Shown: positions 1-10,916 of the stretch, in pieces
How the letters are laid out: every line of letters begins with the position of its first letter
Numbering within the stretch: position 1 is the first letter of the stretch
Assembly (NCBI RefSeq): GCF_027580225.2
Contig: NC_073361.2
Coordinates: forward strand, 34,590,501-34,654,500
Length of the DNA stretch: 64,000 nucleotides
From: Misgurnus anguillicaudatus
Taxonomy: Eukaryota; Chordata; Actinopteri; Cypriniformes; Cobitidae
Direction of reading: 5' to 3'
Program-made: the position numbers and the translations under genes
The notes under the pieces: model-generated
What the model was told of the DNA's origin: nothing
Seen by the model: only the letters and a program-made list of their open reading frames with translations
Database searches by the model: none

Positions 1-1823
1 GGTATTCCCTATAGTGTCTAACCCAGTACTAAATGTCTTTAACTCATCATTAGAATTAGGCTACGTTCCTACAGCTTTCAAACTAGCAGTTATTAGACCA
101 CTCATTAAAAAACCAAACCTTGACCAGGGAGATCTAAATAACTTTAGACCAATCTCAAATCTCCCTTTTCTTTCCAAAATATTAGAAAAGGTAGTGGCAA
201 GCCAGCTACGCACATTCTTAGCAAATAATAGTACGTATGAAAAGTTCCAATCAGGATTCAGGCCCCACCATAGCACAGAGACAGCGCTGCTTAGAGTTAC
301 AAATGACCTTCTCCTAACATCCGACCGTGGTGAAATATCACTCCTTATATTATTAGACCTTAGTGCAGCCTTTGACACAATAGATCACACAATCTTACTT
401 AATAGGCTAGAAAACTATGTTGGCATCAGTGGTCAGGCGCTAGCTTGGTTCAGATCGTATCTAACCAATCGCTATCACTTTGTTTATGTAAATGAGGAGG
501 AGTCACATCACTCCCTGGTTAAATACGGCGTACCGCAGGGATCAGTTTTAGGTCCTATCCTGTTCTCATTATATATGTTACCTCTGGGAGATATTATCAG
601 AAATCATAACATACAGTTTCACTGCTATGCAGATGACACACAGCTTTACATCTCCTCGCATCCTAGCGAAACACAAAATTTTTCTAAACTATCAGACTGC
701 ATCAGCGATATAAGTGACTGGATGTCACATAACTTTCTTATGCTAAACTCCAATAAGACAGAGATAATTGTTATCGAACCGAATCGCTACAAATATAATA
801 TGACAGATTACAAGTTGCCCATAAATGGCTGCACTGTGGTGCCAACCTCCACGGTTAAGAATTTAGGTGTGATGTTCGACAGCAGTTTATCCTTCGACAG
901 CCATATCTCCAATGTCTGCCGCACAGCATTCTTCCACCTTAGAAATATCTCAAAAATACGCCATATGTTGTCTGCATCAGATGCAGAGAAGCTTATCCAC
1001 GCTTTTATGACCTCTAGAATAGACTATTGTAACTCGTTACTCGGAGGATGCCATGCAAAACAGGTCAACAAGCTTCAGCTAGTTCAAAACGCTTCTGCAA
1101 GAGTTCTTACTCGAACTAAGAAGTATGACCGCATAAGCCCAATTCTGGCATCTTTACACTGGCTACCAGTTAAATATCGTATACAATTTAAAATATTACT
1201 AATCACCTACAAAGCCTTAAATGGCCTAGCACCCTCATATCTTAGAGAATTATTATCAGAATACAATCCATCACGTGCATGCGGTCACAAAATTCTGGCC
1301 TCTTAATTATCCCTAAAATATCAAAAGTGTCTAAAGGTGGCAGATCCTTTTCCTACTTAGCCCCTAAGCTATGGAATGATTTACCAACCGACGTCCGAAA
1401 ATCAGAGACAGTAGATAACTTTAAATCTAGACTTAAAACTTTTCTCTTTAACAAGGCTTTCAAATAGTTGTTTTAACAATGGTACTTATTCGCTTACCCG
1501 CCTCCTATCCCTACCATTTCTATAAATATATATATAAATTCCTCCCTAGGGTTTTTGTCCTTCTAGGACTTTTTCCCATTGGGTTTTTTTTCCTAGAGGG
1601 TTTTTAGTCCCAGGGAGAGTCAGCCAACTTTGGCTTAACTTAGCACTTTACTGTATACGTTACATTATTAATATGCTCGCTTGTACGGCTTAACCGCTTT
1701 CTCTACTTCTTATATTATCTATTGATTATCTGTGTTCTCCTCTACATCTTCTCATGTAAAGCTGCTTTGCAACAATTAACACTTGTGAAAAGCGCTATAT
1801 AAATAAAATTGAATTGAATTGAA
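1..1823 (+). mobile_element. 3' part of a CR1/L2-type non-LTR retrotransposon (LINE)
   Basis: The element enters from the left edge of the window, so its 5' end is not seen. It contains the reverse transcriptase and C-terminal part of the LINE protein (to 1467). A 3' UTR of about 360 bp follows and ends in the tail aataaaattgaattgaattg at about 1800-1823. The terminal segment (gctgctttgcaacaattaac, then a gcgctatataaat phrase) is the usual 3' end of CR1/L2-like fish LINEs. A second copy of this 3' UTR lies at about 2605-2914. The clade is assigned from RT style and tail and was not tested by phylogeny. Confidence 0.85.
14..1467 (+). pseudogene. LINE ORF2 fragment: reverse transcriptase and C-terminal region, one frameshift
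   Basis: This is the reverse transcriptase of a non-LTR retrotransposon, which primes cDNA synthesis on nicked target DNA. The reading frame is open from the left edge. Visible RT motifs are [12 protein letters not shown] near residue 113, [10 protein letters not shown] near residue 172 and the catalytic YADDTQLY near residue 204. The first frame stops at 1306. The conserved C-terminal part (LAPKLWNDLP, then NFKSRLKTFLF) continues in another frame at 1279-1467, so there is one frameshift between about 1265 and 1290. The endonuclease domain would lie upstream, outside the window. The copy is probably dead because of the frameshift, although the rest of the frame is intact. Confidence 0.85.
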
Positions 1824-2040
1824 AAAAAATTGAACTTATCTCCTAATAGCTAGCTTGTACAACCTAATAAATAAATAAATTAATGAATAAATTTAAACCT
1901 TTTTTTTTTTTTCGTCAACACTTCAAAGCATGGTAAATCTCATTAATACTCTTTAGTAATATGCTGAAACTTTGAATTGGTTTTCGACTGAGTCTTAACT
2001 GCCAAATATGGCCGGCTTGCAATTTTGGCCTTTTCCCATG

Positions 2041-2294
2041 ACCTTAAAATAGTATGTCATACAGAACCGTTTGCCACTGTACGTTAGCATTAACGACGGC
2101 AGTGGGGCCTCTGGCCTTAGTCAAACGAGTTCTGTTTCCGTTTCTAAAATCATTAACTATATGTAATACCTTAAAATAGTATGTCATACAGAACCGTTTG
2201 CCACTGTACGTTAGCATTAACGACGGCAGTGGGGCCTCTGGCCTTAGTCAAACGAGTTCTGTTTCCGTTTCTAAAATCATTAACTATATGTAAT
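2041..2294. repeat. 127-bp tandem duplication (two copies)
   Basis: The segment starting accttaaaatagtatgtcat at 2041 is repeated at 2168, giving two head-to-tail units of 127 bp (2041-2167 and 2168-2294) that look essentially identical by eye. Each holds a gcattaacgacggcagtggg phrase. No coding frame is seen. The near identity suggests a recent duplication. Confidence 0.9.
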
Positions 2295-2604
2295 ACACTT
2301 AACCAGCAATAGTTAGCCTGTCCGGAACCGAGCTGACTAAAACCACATTACTGTGTGACACTTGTTTTCTATGTGAACGGCCCCTACGCTAATAAGATTT
2401 TGTGTCTCTCTCCCTGTCTCGTCCTTGATCCCGAGGACGAGACAAACAGATCCAGTTCCGGTACATGTGAAAGTCGGCACACAACTGATCTACTAGCTGT
2501 TCTTCAACGTGATGTCCAGCTGATGCCTGACCAAAGACCACCGGCAGAACCCGCTTAATCTCCGCTCAATCTCCTTCCGTTTCAGTATATATATATATAT
2601 ATAT
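2295..2604. other. Unrecognised segment ending in a (TA)n run
   Basis: There is no gene here. A 67-codon frame at 2355-2558 has no recognisable features. A (TA)n run lies at about 2586-2606 and leads straight into the 3' UTR of a truncated LINE copy. The segment could be a deleted 5' part of that LINE or a short non-autonomous element that borrowed its tail. I cannot tell which. Confidence 0.4.
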
Positions 2605-2914
2605 ACCTCCCAAGGGTTTTTTCCTCCTATGACTTTTTTTACTTCCCCGGCTAAAATTCCGGGTTTTTTTTCTCCTAGGGGGTTTTTCAACCCGGGGAGG
2701 CAGCCTTTTTGGGCTTAACTTCTATACGTTACATTAGTAATACGTTTGTTTATAGCCGTAGCAAATTTAACTGCTTGTGCTATCGTTTATTATGTTGTAC
2801 TATCTGTCGATTTTCTGTGCTTTTCACTGCATCTATTATGTAAAGCTGCTTTGATACAATTACCAAATTGTGAAAAGCGCTATATAAATAAAATTGAATT
2901 GAATTGAATTGAAT
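2605..2914 (+). mobile_element. 5'-truncated second copy of the CR1/L2-type LINE 3' UTR
   Basis: This segment aligns with the 3' UTR at about 1540-1823. It shares the pyrimidine and T-rich blocks, the ggcttaactt phrase, the cgttacatta phrase, the gtaaagctgcttt phrase and the gcgctatataaataaaattg end. It finishes in a longer (gaatt)n tail at about 2890-2914. It holds no coding sequence, which is typical of truncated target-primed insertion. Confidence 0.8.
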
Positions 2915-3340
2915 GTGGTTAATGTGCAGACAGGGCCTGTGAGCACACTGTGACCTTTAACAATGTATGCACATTATGCACACATGACACACATTAATAA
3001 TGTTAATAATGTTATTACACAAAGCGTGTGTACACAATCTTTGTCATATGTCTAATCATAAAGTATTATAATGCACATAAGACATTAGAAAAGTACATTA
3101 CATATATAAACCCATGTAAAATGCATGGTTTTCTGATGCACTAGAGTCTGGAAAGAGTTAAAAGTTTCTCTGAGCAAGATGTTTGTAAATTTACTCCCTC
3201 TGGCAGACGTAACAGACTTGTGTAGAAGCACATGGTCATTTGAATGCTGCAGTCATGCCACATGTAAGTCTCTTTTAAATCTCTTTCAAATGTAATGTAA
3301 AAAGACTATAATTAGTGCAAAATCAAACTATTAATCATCT
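2915..3340. other. Non-coding region with short repeats inverted relative to 50.58-50.76 kb
   Basis: No gene is seen. The stretch at 2918-2960 (aatgtgcagacagggcct, then gagcacactgtgacc) matches the reverse complement of 50580-50620 with few differences. A tgacacacattaataatg phrase occurs at about 2985 and also, in the same orientation, near 50670. The remainder is AT-rich and unrecognised. Confidence 0.5.
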
Positions 3341-3634
3341 AAGAACATCATGTAATGTGCATGTACAGGTGCCATCCACAATTAACTATGTGCTTGTGTC
3401 TTTTGCATGTGCCATTCACATTTAACACTCTCAGATGTTAATGCATGTGTGTTTGCAGTCTTACTTTTGTATTTTACAGCATCGTTGGCAGGCCTGAATC
3501 CATGTTAACTGACTTTGACCTTTGACCTTTGACCTTTGCATTGTACCTATGTGCTTGTGTGTTTTGCAGGTTCTGTTTTTTTTGCATGATTTAATTCACA
3601 TTTAACACTCTCAGATGTTAAAGCATGTGTGTTT
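3341..3634 (+). repeat. TGACCT tandem array, left piece
   Basis: These are about two units of the tandem repeat that resumes at 31044. Landmarks are gtgccattcacatttaacac, the ctctcagatgtta phrase, tgtgtttgcagtc, and a run of TGACCT hexamers at 3516, 3523 and 3530. The piece from about 3395 to 3560 is nearly identical to about 31760-31920. The array was one continuous block before element X inserted at 3635. Confidence 0.85.
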
Positions 3635-4618
3635 TGTAGGACAGGTGGATAAGTTTTGGTTTTGGAGCTGGACCATAAAAAAATAAAAAACACATTCTGT
3701 GTCTATTTTTGAGAGACGTGTTGTCTCTCTCCACAGGGGTCACGGATACACAGGAACTGATCTGTATTTCACCCCCTCTCTCTTCTCCTTTAAGGTTTTG
3801 GTTACTGGAAATATACTAAACACATGTAACATTGGATATATCATATGTTGTGATGCTACAAAGGTTTCATCTTCATGTTTGGTGTTGTTTTAAAGGTCAT
3901 GGTGCGATGGTTAAAAAGGTCTAATTTCTATAATGCTAAGAGAAAGTATATCAAAGTTTAAAACTTAAGACATAATCTGTACTCCTGTGATGGGTGTCAA
4001 CTCATGAGGAGATCTAGATTACAGAAGGTTAACAGTCCCATTTGGTGCTCCTTCAGGTCACGAGAACCGACCAACCAAATCCTGTTTTGAGATTTTATTA
4101 TTCTTTGTCTCATTCTGTGTATATAAGGTGGCTTGGCAAGAGACTCTGGGAAGTATTCTTTAGTAAGAATCTTCCCCACACTTTGGGTGTGTGTATTCAG
4201 ACATTATGGAAGTATTCTTTAGCAAGAATCTTCCCCACACTTTGGGTGTGTGTATTCAGACATTATGGAAGTATTCTTTAACAAGAATCTTTCTAAACCA
4301 TTTTGGGTATATTATATTCACGATGGAAGTACTCTGTAGCCAGAGTGTCTATTGCCAGGTATGACTTTGTAACTTTTGCAACTGTTGATCATTTTAATTA
4401 ATTGGAATTGAATCAAATTCTGTATGATATTGTTTAATTTATGTTTGAAGCTGAAACCTGCCTGGTATAATAAATTGTTACATTTGATTCATCTGAATTC
4501 TTCAGGAATTGTATTGATTTATTTTAATTCTTTCAGAAATTATTATTTCCAGTAGATTAGAAGGAGTCTGATATTACCGCAAAATAAGTATGTCATGATA
4601 TGTACACACTGGTGTTTT
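3635..4618 (+). repeat. Element X 5' LTR, first piece
   Basis: This is the first 984 bp of the 5' LTR, matching 20255-20455 plus about 21452-22214 of the 3' LTR. It holds two near-identical units of about 65 bp around 4150-4270 (gaatcttccccacactttgg). The last 16 bp (tacacactggtgtttt, 4603-4618) is the target duplication of the L1 insertion. The other pieces of this LTR are 10258-10720 and 15311-15350. Confidence 0.9.
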
Positions 4619-4757
4619 TTTTTTTTTTTTGTGATCAAAACTTTTATTTATTTTTCAAATATAACAAAATCATACAAACATACAAAATTAAAGTCAAAAT
4701 AATATAAAGGGAGGGGGGAGCAACAGACACAATATTTCACAGTTTAAAGTCAGAGTG

Positions 4758-4790
<33 letters not shown>

Positions 4791-4842
4791 TTTAAAAAAT
4801 AAAACAAATAATGCACATAATTAAACATCTTGGTGAGGACCA

Positions 4843-7800
4843 TTACATTCTTTTCATATGATCCAATAGTTTGGAAGAGATACAGTTCCAGGAATTAATT
4901 GTAGAAGGTTTTGCCTTATTAAGCCGAGCAATTGTACATTCACACGTTGATATTTGAAGAAGATTCTGAACCCAAAATTTTTCTTTACACATGTAAGGGG
5001 TAAACCAGTTCTGTATTATAGTTTTTTTGGCAGAGGTAAAGCCAGCAAAAAGCATTTTTTTCTGTGTTAAATTTAGATTTGAGCCAGAATCATCATTGAG
5101 AAGACACAGACCTGGGTTAGGAATAAGGTCAAATCCTAATAAAAGGGACAAAGTGGAGATTACATAAGTCCATATACTGGAAACAACTGGACACTCCCAG
5201 AACATATGTAGAAAAGTGCCTGCAACTGCAGTGCCACATATATGACAGTCATACGTCGGTTGTAGCTTCATTCTGTACCTCTTATAGGGAGTGATATATG
5301 CTCTATGAATAGATTTGAAGTGAATGAGACGATGTGCTAGATTTTTAGATGTTAGATTAAGATTGGACCATACCCTCTCCCAGTCAACAGTAATGTTATA
5401 GTTAGACAATTCACGATTCCAAATAGACTTAATAGAGAGAGGTTTTGCACAGTGATCATTGAGTTTATTATATATAATCGCTACGGATGGCGGACCAGAA
5501 GATGGAGCAATCAAATTCCACATAGGATGAGGGGAGATGCTTGATCCCCATGGAACTCCATATGTTTTCAGAGCGGATCGTAGTTGAAAAAAAACAAAGT
5601 ATGAGGATGCTGGTAAACAGAACTTAGTTCTCAAGTCCTGAAGTGAGCAGAGGCCCTTGCTGTCATATAGATCCCCAATTGTGTTTATGCCGTGTGCAGA
5701 CCATGAGGGTTGCGCAAATGGACAGTTCCCCCGTAAGAAGTTAAAATTGTGCCATAAGGGTGTTTTGTCACAGAATTTAATAGGTTTCCCCAGCAGACGT
5801 TCAACTCTTTTCCAGATCCTGATAGAATTTGCAACAATGGGACCAAACTTGTACTTATCTGCTTTTTTCCCTGTCCCAGTAAATAAAATATCCTCTAATC
5901 TATGTGGTTTAACTTTATCAGACTCAATTACTCTCCATGACACTTTGGATTGAGGATTTATCCAATTATGAAGAGCCCTGAGCTGGAACGACCAATAATA
6001 TAGTTCAAAATTTGGAACCGCCAGTCCCCCTAAAAATATAGGATGTTGTAATGTGGCAATTTAATTCTAGGGTTTCTGTCATTCCAAATGAAACGAGATA
6101 TTGTAGATTTGATCTGTTTAAAGTAATTTAAAGGGGGAGAAAGTGGCAACATAAAGAACAAGAAATTAAGTCGGGGTAGTAGATTCATTTTAACCGTAGA
6201 AATTCTACCTTGGAGAGAGATTTTAGATCATTCCATCTTTGGATATCATTTTTAATCTTACTTAGCATATTATTGAAGTTGTCTCTAGCTATCTTATGAA
6301 TATTTTTATATATAGTTATACCCAGATATGTAAACGAATCCTTAATAGGAATAAATGGGGGGGTGGGAGAGACTATTTTAACATTATTAATTGGAAGTAG
6401 GGCAGATTTAGTCCAATTTATCTTATAGCCTGAAAAACTACTGAAATAATCAAATTCCTTAATTATATAGGGTACAGAGATATCGAAGTTGTCTAAATAC
6501 AGGATAATATCGTCAGCATATAATGAAATAATGTGATTGTGGTCATAAATTTTAATTGGTACTGCTTTGGATTTCCTAATAGCTTGTGCTAGTGGTTCAA
6601 GGGATAGACAAAACAATAAAGGGGAGAGTGGGCATCCCTGCCGTGTTCCTCGTTGTAGAGGGAAGGAGGGAGAGATAACGTTTCCTGTCAAAACGGAAGC
6701 AGCAGGTGCATTATAAAGAGTTTTTATCAGTGAAATAAAGTATTTGCCAAAGCCAAAACTTTGTAGAACAGCCCACATATAGTTCCATTCCAGCCTGTCA
6801 AAGGCTTTTTCCGCATCAAGCGAGAAAACTGCACAAGGATTGGTATGAGAATCTGCAAAGTCCAATACATGAAGAAGTCGACGCATATTGTCTGAGGCAT
6901 GACGTCCCCTGATAAAACCTGTTTGGTCCTCACTGATTAAGGAATGAATTACTTTGTCCATACGAGAAGCAAGAACCTTAGCAGATCCTTCAGATCACAA
7001 GGGATAAGTGATATAGGTCTGTAGCTGGAGCAATCTAAAGGGTCTTTCTCTTTTTTTAATAGCAGAGAGATCAGCGATGTGTTTTGATCCCTGTGAAATG
7101 TGCCATGCTCAATCGCATGGTTAAATGAGTTAAGCATAAGTGATCCTACCAGATCCCAAAGTTCCAAATATAATTCAGGAGGAAGACCATCTAGGCCCGG
7201 AGACTTGCCCTTTTGAAGATCTTTAAGTGATTCATAAAGCTCCTCCGGCCTTATTGGGGAATCTAAGGAGTCTTTATCAATTTGTGAAATCTGGGGCAGT
7301 TGTAGTTTGTTTAAATATTCCATGCAGCTTGTTTTGTCGAATTCAACCTCAGATTTATATAGGTTTGTATAAAAATGTTTACATGTATTATTCATTTTTT
7401 GGGGATTTGTGGTGATCTGCCCATCAGATGATTTTATTGCACTGATATATGATTTGGATTCGCATTCTTTTAGTCTAATTGCTAATAAATGGCTGGGTCT
7501 CTCTGATTCATAATAGTACTTCTGCCTAATTCTATGTAAAATGAACTCTGCTTTTGATTGTGATAATATATTATATTCCTCTTTCAGAGAGGTTAATAAT
7601 GTGTTTTGATCATCTGTAAAATTCTGCTTTTGCAATTTTTGTAATGCTTCAATTTTGTTTTCTATTTGTGTAAGCTGATAAGTTTTAGCTTTGGCAAGAT
7701 TAGAGGAAAATGAAATACAAAACCCCCGTATGGCACATTTAGTGGTTTCCCATAATATTTGAGAATCCACACCACATTGCATATTAATGTCAAGAAATTC

Positions 7801-8604
7801 CTTTATGTGATCTTTCAATGAATTTATAAATGCCCGATTATTTAGCAGTGATGTGTTGAAGCGCCACCTAGGGGCCTTTGTCTTAATAATGGAAAGGTGA
7901 ACTTTACATAAAACAGCTGAGTGATCTGAGAGTAAAATTGGTAATATAACTATGGAGGTTTCGGATGTAACTAAGGTTGGGCTAAGAAATATATAGTCTA
8001 TCCTGGAGAAAGTCTTGTGTCTATTTGAAAAGAAAGTGAAATCTTTAAGTGTAGGATTCTGAATTCGCCAAAGAACGATTATATTTAAGTCTCTAATGAA
8101 TCTATTCAACAGTTTGGAAGATGAATTTGCCATTGTATCCGGGAGAGATTTGTCTAGCGTAGGATTTAAGACAGCATTAAAGTCACCTCCCACCACTAAA
8201 GGACAGTCAATCTGCTCAAGTAGGATATTGGAAATATTTGCAAAGAAATTTTTATCAGTCTCGTTTGGGCAATAAACGGAAACCAATGCTAATCTGTCAT
8301 TGTGTATATTACAACGGAGAAAAACAAATCTACCCTCGTTGTCATTCCCAATGTGTTCAATAGTTACATTGAGTTTTCTGTTGACTAATATAAGTACCCC
8401 TTTGGTTTTATTAAGGGCGCAGGAGGAAGCAACCAATTTGTAATGTTTGTTTTGAAAGCGCGTCACATCGCACTGTTTTAAATGTGTCTCCTGTATAAGG
8501 GCACATGATACCGCATGGCGATGTAGATATTCAAGTACACGGGTACGCTTAACAGCCGAGTTTAGGCCATTCACATTTAGTGATAAGATATTTAAAGTCT
8601 GCAT
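4843..8604 (-). pseudogene. L1 ORF2: endonuclease-reverse transcriptase, frameshifted
   Basis: ORF2 nicks target DNA and reverse-transcribes the L1 RNA. The 8604-6949 part carries the APE-type endonuclease: LSLNVNGLN (residue 6), QETH (about 38), GGDFN (about 138), SRIDYIF (about 195) and SDHSAV (about 222). It then enters the RT N-terminus (GKSPGLDGLPPE, SSYRPISLI). The frame breaks near 6950-6990. The RT core continues in another frame to 6185, with FSLDAEKAFDRLEW, GTRQGCPLSPLLF and the catalytic YADDIILY. Another break lies between 6185 and 5943. The last part (5943-4843) has the C-terminal cysteine motif CHIC...HMFWEC. At least two disabling lesions make this copy inactive. Confidence 0.88.
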
Positions 8605-9060
8605 TGTATATTTATAAAGCTGGAAATGTACGTAGTTGGCAAGGAGATAAAAATAGTTTCATTAAGTAACACGGGCATATTAACAAGTGACAGTTCGTTT
8701 GAAAAAAATGTCCTTTTCACATTATATAGATGAAATAAAGTCATTAGTGTCTGTTGCCAGGGGTGTAACCAAACATGTAAGAAACAAGAAAAAAAAATAA
8801 TAATAACAGTTATAATAGTAACTATATACAACAAACGGGGCAGACCGCACAGTAATACACATGCAAACATGTAGGTCTGCCAAAAAACAAAACAAATATT
8901 GAAGCGTGGCCGGTCAACTTCAATGCAAGCCATAACCCCACGCAGGCCCACTGAGCCAAACTTAGTTATCAATTATCAAACATACTCTCCAAAACCCCGA
9001 TAACATCATCGGTCTTACCAGTCAACATGTTATTGCGCGTAGGTTCATTACAGTGAGAGA

Positions 9061-10125
9061 TTAATAAGTATCCATGTCTCCTTTATTACTGCTGTCATCG
9101 CCTGGGCTATTTAGATCGCCGGCATCCCGTTCTTCGGGGTTCTTTTGCTGAGCACCAGAGGTAACGTTAGAGGATGTCGATGCTGTGTTCCCATTGCTCC
9201 GTAAGGCTGCTGCATAAGTCTTTGTCTGTGGCAACGTAGTGACGAAATCCTCCGCTTTTAGGGGAGAGTCGAACATTAGCACTTCACCCTTGTGTTGTAG
9301 CTTGATCGTTGCCGGATAGATGAGAAAAGGCTGTAGACCCAGCGCTGTCATTTTCTTCAGGATAGGATTGAAGCTCTTTCTCTTCGCCGTTGTAATCGGA
9401 CTAAAGTCAGGAAAAAAGAGTAAAGTGACATTGTCCTGTGAGAATTTTACCGGATGCGCCTGCCGAGCTCCCTTTAGAATCGCTGACCTATCCTGCCACC
9501 TCAGGAGACGGAAAATGAGAGTTCGCGGGCGCCCGGAGTTGTCTCCTTTTCCACCATACACTCGATGAGCTCGATCAATCTCAATATCTCGGCCCTTCAA
9601 TGATGGGATCCATTTGGAGAGGTTAGCTCTAAGGAAACCAGCTGCATCAGATCCCTCCACTCTTTCCGGTAGGCCTACCAGTCGAACATTGTTTCTCCTG
9701 CTTCTGTCTTCGATGTCCGTCATCTTATCCGTGAGTTGTTCTAGTTGCTTTTTCAAGTTTGTGACAGATCGTCTATCGTCACGTGCAGCCGCCTGAATGG
9801 AGTCTACCCGATCCCGGGTCTGTTTTTCGGTGGTAACTAACTTTCCAAGTTCTTCTCTCATCACTTCGACAGATTGATTTGTCAGTTGTATCTCTGCATT
9901 TAGATCGCGTAATGCAGGGATTAAGATCGAGTCTACCGCGTCTTTTACCGCCGTGGTCACAACTGAATCCAGTGTACGTTGTTGTTCCTCCAGCGCCTGC
10001 TTAATGCCATTAGCAATGGCGGCCTCGAGATCGTCCCTGGAGATGATAGAATCTTTGAATTTTTTCTTGATTGGCGATTGCTCAATCTCTCGCTTTCGCG
10101 TGTCCTTGACTGATGAAGTATTCAT
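9061..10125 (-). CDS. L1 ORF1 protein (RNA-binding chaperone)
   Basis: This is a 354-residue LINE-1 ORF1-type protein, which trimerises, binds the element's own RNA and acts as a chaperone during retrotransposition. The N-terminus is basic (residues 10-30). A long heptad-rich region from about residue 35 to 145 is predicted coiled coil. It is followed by the RRM-type segment with NNVRLVGLPE (about 145-155), RAHRVYG (about 185-192) and RPRTLIFRLL (about 198-208), then the C-terminal domain with ILKKMTALGLQPFLIYPA. Length and order fit vertebrate L1 ORF1. The frame is intact, unlike ORF2 downstream. The start is the first ATG after the short 5' UTR. Confidence 0.88.
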   Translation of the reverse strand: MNTSSVKDTRKREIEQSPIKKKFKDSIISRDDLEAAIANGIKQALEEQQRTLDSVVTTAVKDAVDSILIPALRDLNAEIQLTNQSVEVMREELGKLVTTEKQTRDRVDSIQAAARDDRRSVTNLKKQLEQLTDKMTDIEDRSRRNNVRLVGLPERVEGSDAAGFLRANLSKWIPSLKGRDIEIDRAHRVYGGKGDNSGRPRTLIFRLLRWQDRSAILKGARQAHPVKFSQDNVTLLFFPDFSPITTAKRKSFNPILKKMTALGLQPFLIYPATIKLQHKGEVLMFDSPLKAEDFVTTLPQTKTYAAALRSNGNTASTSSNVTSGAQQKNPEERDAGDLNSPGDDSSNKGDMDTY

Positions 10126-10257
10126 GACGGGTTTGGTAAAGGTTAGTTCGAAATTTACTGACAGGATTAAAGTAAATTCGGCAAAGTGAGCAGAGCGAAA
10201 AACTATGCGTGCATTGCCGCCGAAGGGTCACGTGACTCCTCTACACACTGGTGTTTT

Positions 10258-10720
10258 GATGTTGAATGGAGCAGGTAGCACATTCACCAGGACTCTCAGA
10301 TTTATGTCTATCACCTGCCTTAGCAAGTTGCATGATCGTGACTAAAGTAACTATTTTTATGATCAGAGCAAGCATGGGGCGGCCAGACATAAAAATATTA
10401 GTTTACCCGGCAACCTCTGACTAAGATCAGAACTGGCAATTTTGTGTCCGTGAGATGTACGCAAACGGCCGGCGTATATCCTGTGCGATATCGGGTCCCT
10501 AATGAACGAATAATTAAGACTATGGGAATATATAAATAATCAAACATCTAAATTATGATAAACAGATAATTGGAATAATGCACAAAATTCTTAATATATT
10601 AAATTGGAGTCAGATTATAATTTAAACACAGAGATCAAAGAAATTAATTTAATCATGATATGGAATTATTCTTCTAGAAGCGCTGAGGAAGGAACGAACA
10701 CGAGTTCCCTTCACCCACTC
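10258..10720 (+). repeat. Element X 5' LTR, second piece
   Basis: This continues the 5' LTR after the L1 insertion and matches 22234-22359 plus 30666 onward of the 3' LTR. At about 10375-10395 (catggggcggccagac) it preserves the empty site for element C. The final cactc (10716-10720) is the target duplication of the Gypsy insertion. Confidence 0.9.
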
Positions 10721-10895
10721 TGTCATGTGATGGTGTAACACTGTTCCTTTAATGGAGAGTGACGGCAGCACGGAAGAGGTGTGTCTAGGGGAAACTTGAG
10801 TTGTCTATACAGAGAGAGATTGTGGAGTTGTTGTGGCATGTTGTTAATAAACGAATGTTCATCTGAAGAAATCGCATATTAATGGTCATTTTACA
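10721..10895 (+). repeat. Gypsy 5' LTR
   Basis: This is a 175-bp LTR from tgtcatgtga to ggtcattttaca. It contains an aataaa signal at about 10847, expected for the R/U5 part. It differs from the 3' LTR at about 10753 (t/g) and 10843 (g/a in the gttgtggcatg phrase). Confidence 0.93.
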
Positions 10896-10914
10896 TGGTG
10901 TCAGAAGTGACGGA
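10896..10914 (+). other. Gypsy primer binding site, tRNA-Leu-like
   Basis: The sequence tggtgtcagaagtg directly follows the LTR. It fits the 3' end of tRNA-Leu (expected tggtgtcaggagtg) with one mismatch, then diverges. The identity of the primer tRNA is inferred from memory of the tRNA sequence. Confidence 0.6.
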
Positions 10915-10916
10915 AT

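Larger units (their letters stand above)
4619..10241 (-). mobile_element. Full-length L1-clade LINE inserted in the 5' LTR of element X
   Basis: On the minus strand this 5.6-kb element has a short 5' UTR (10126-10241), ORF1 (10125-9061), ORF2 (8604-4843, broken) and a 3' end with two A-rich tracts (T-runs on the plus strand at 4619-4630, and a long A-run at about 4766-4790 inside the 3' UTR). It is flanked by an exact 16-bp target duplication, tacacactggtgtttt, at 4603-4618 and 10242-10257. The uninterrupted site exists in the other LTR of X at about 22218-22233. ORF1 of the coiled-coil/RRM type plus APE-type endonuclease and RT places it in the L1 group. Confidence 0.93.

Noticed and set aside
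4042..4281. 79-codon frame that recurs at 21658-21897
   Set aside because: It is inside the LTR of element X and recurs only because the LTR is present twice.
9614..9796. Plus-strand frames within 9.3-10.2 kb
   Set aside because: They are antisense shadows of the L1 ORF1 gene on the minus strand.
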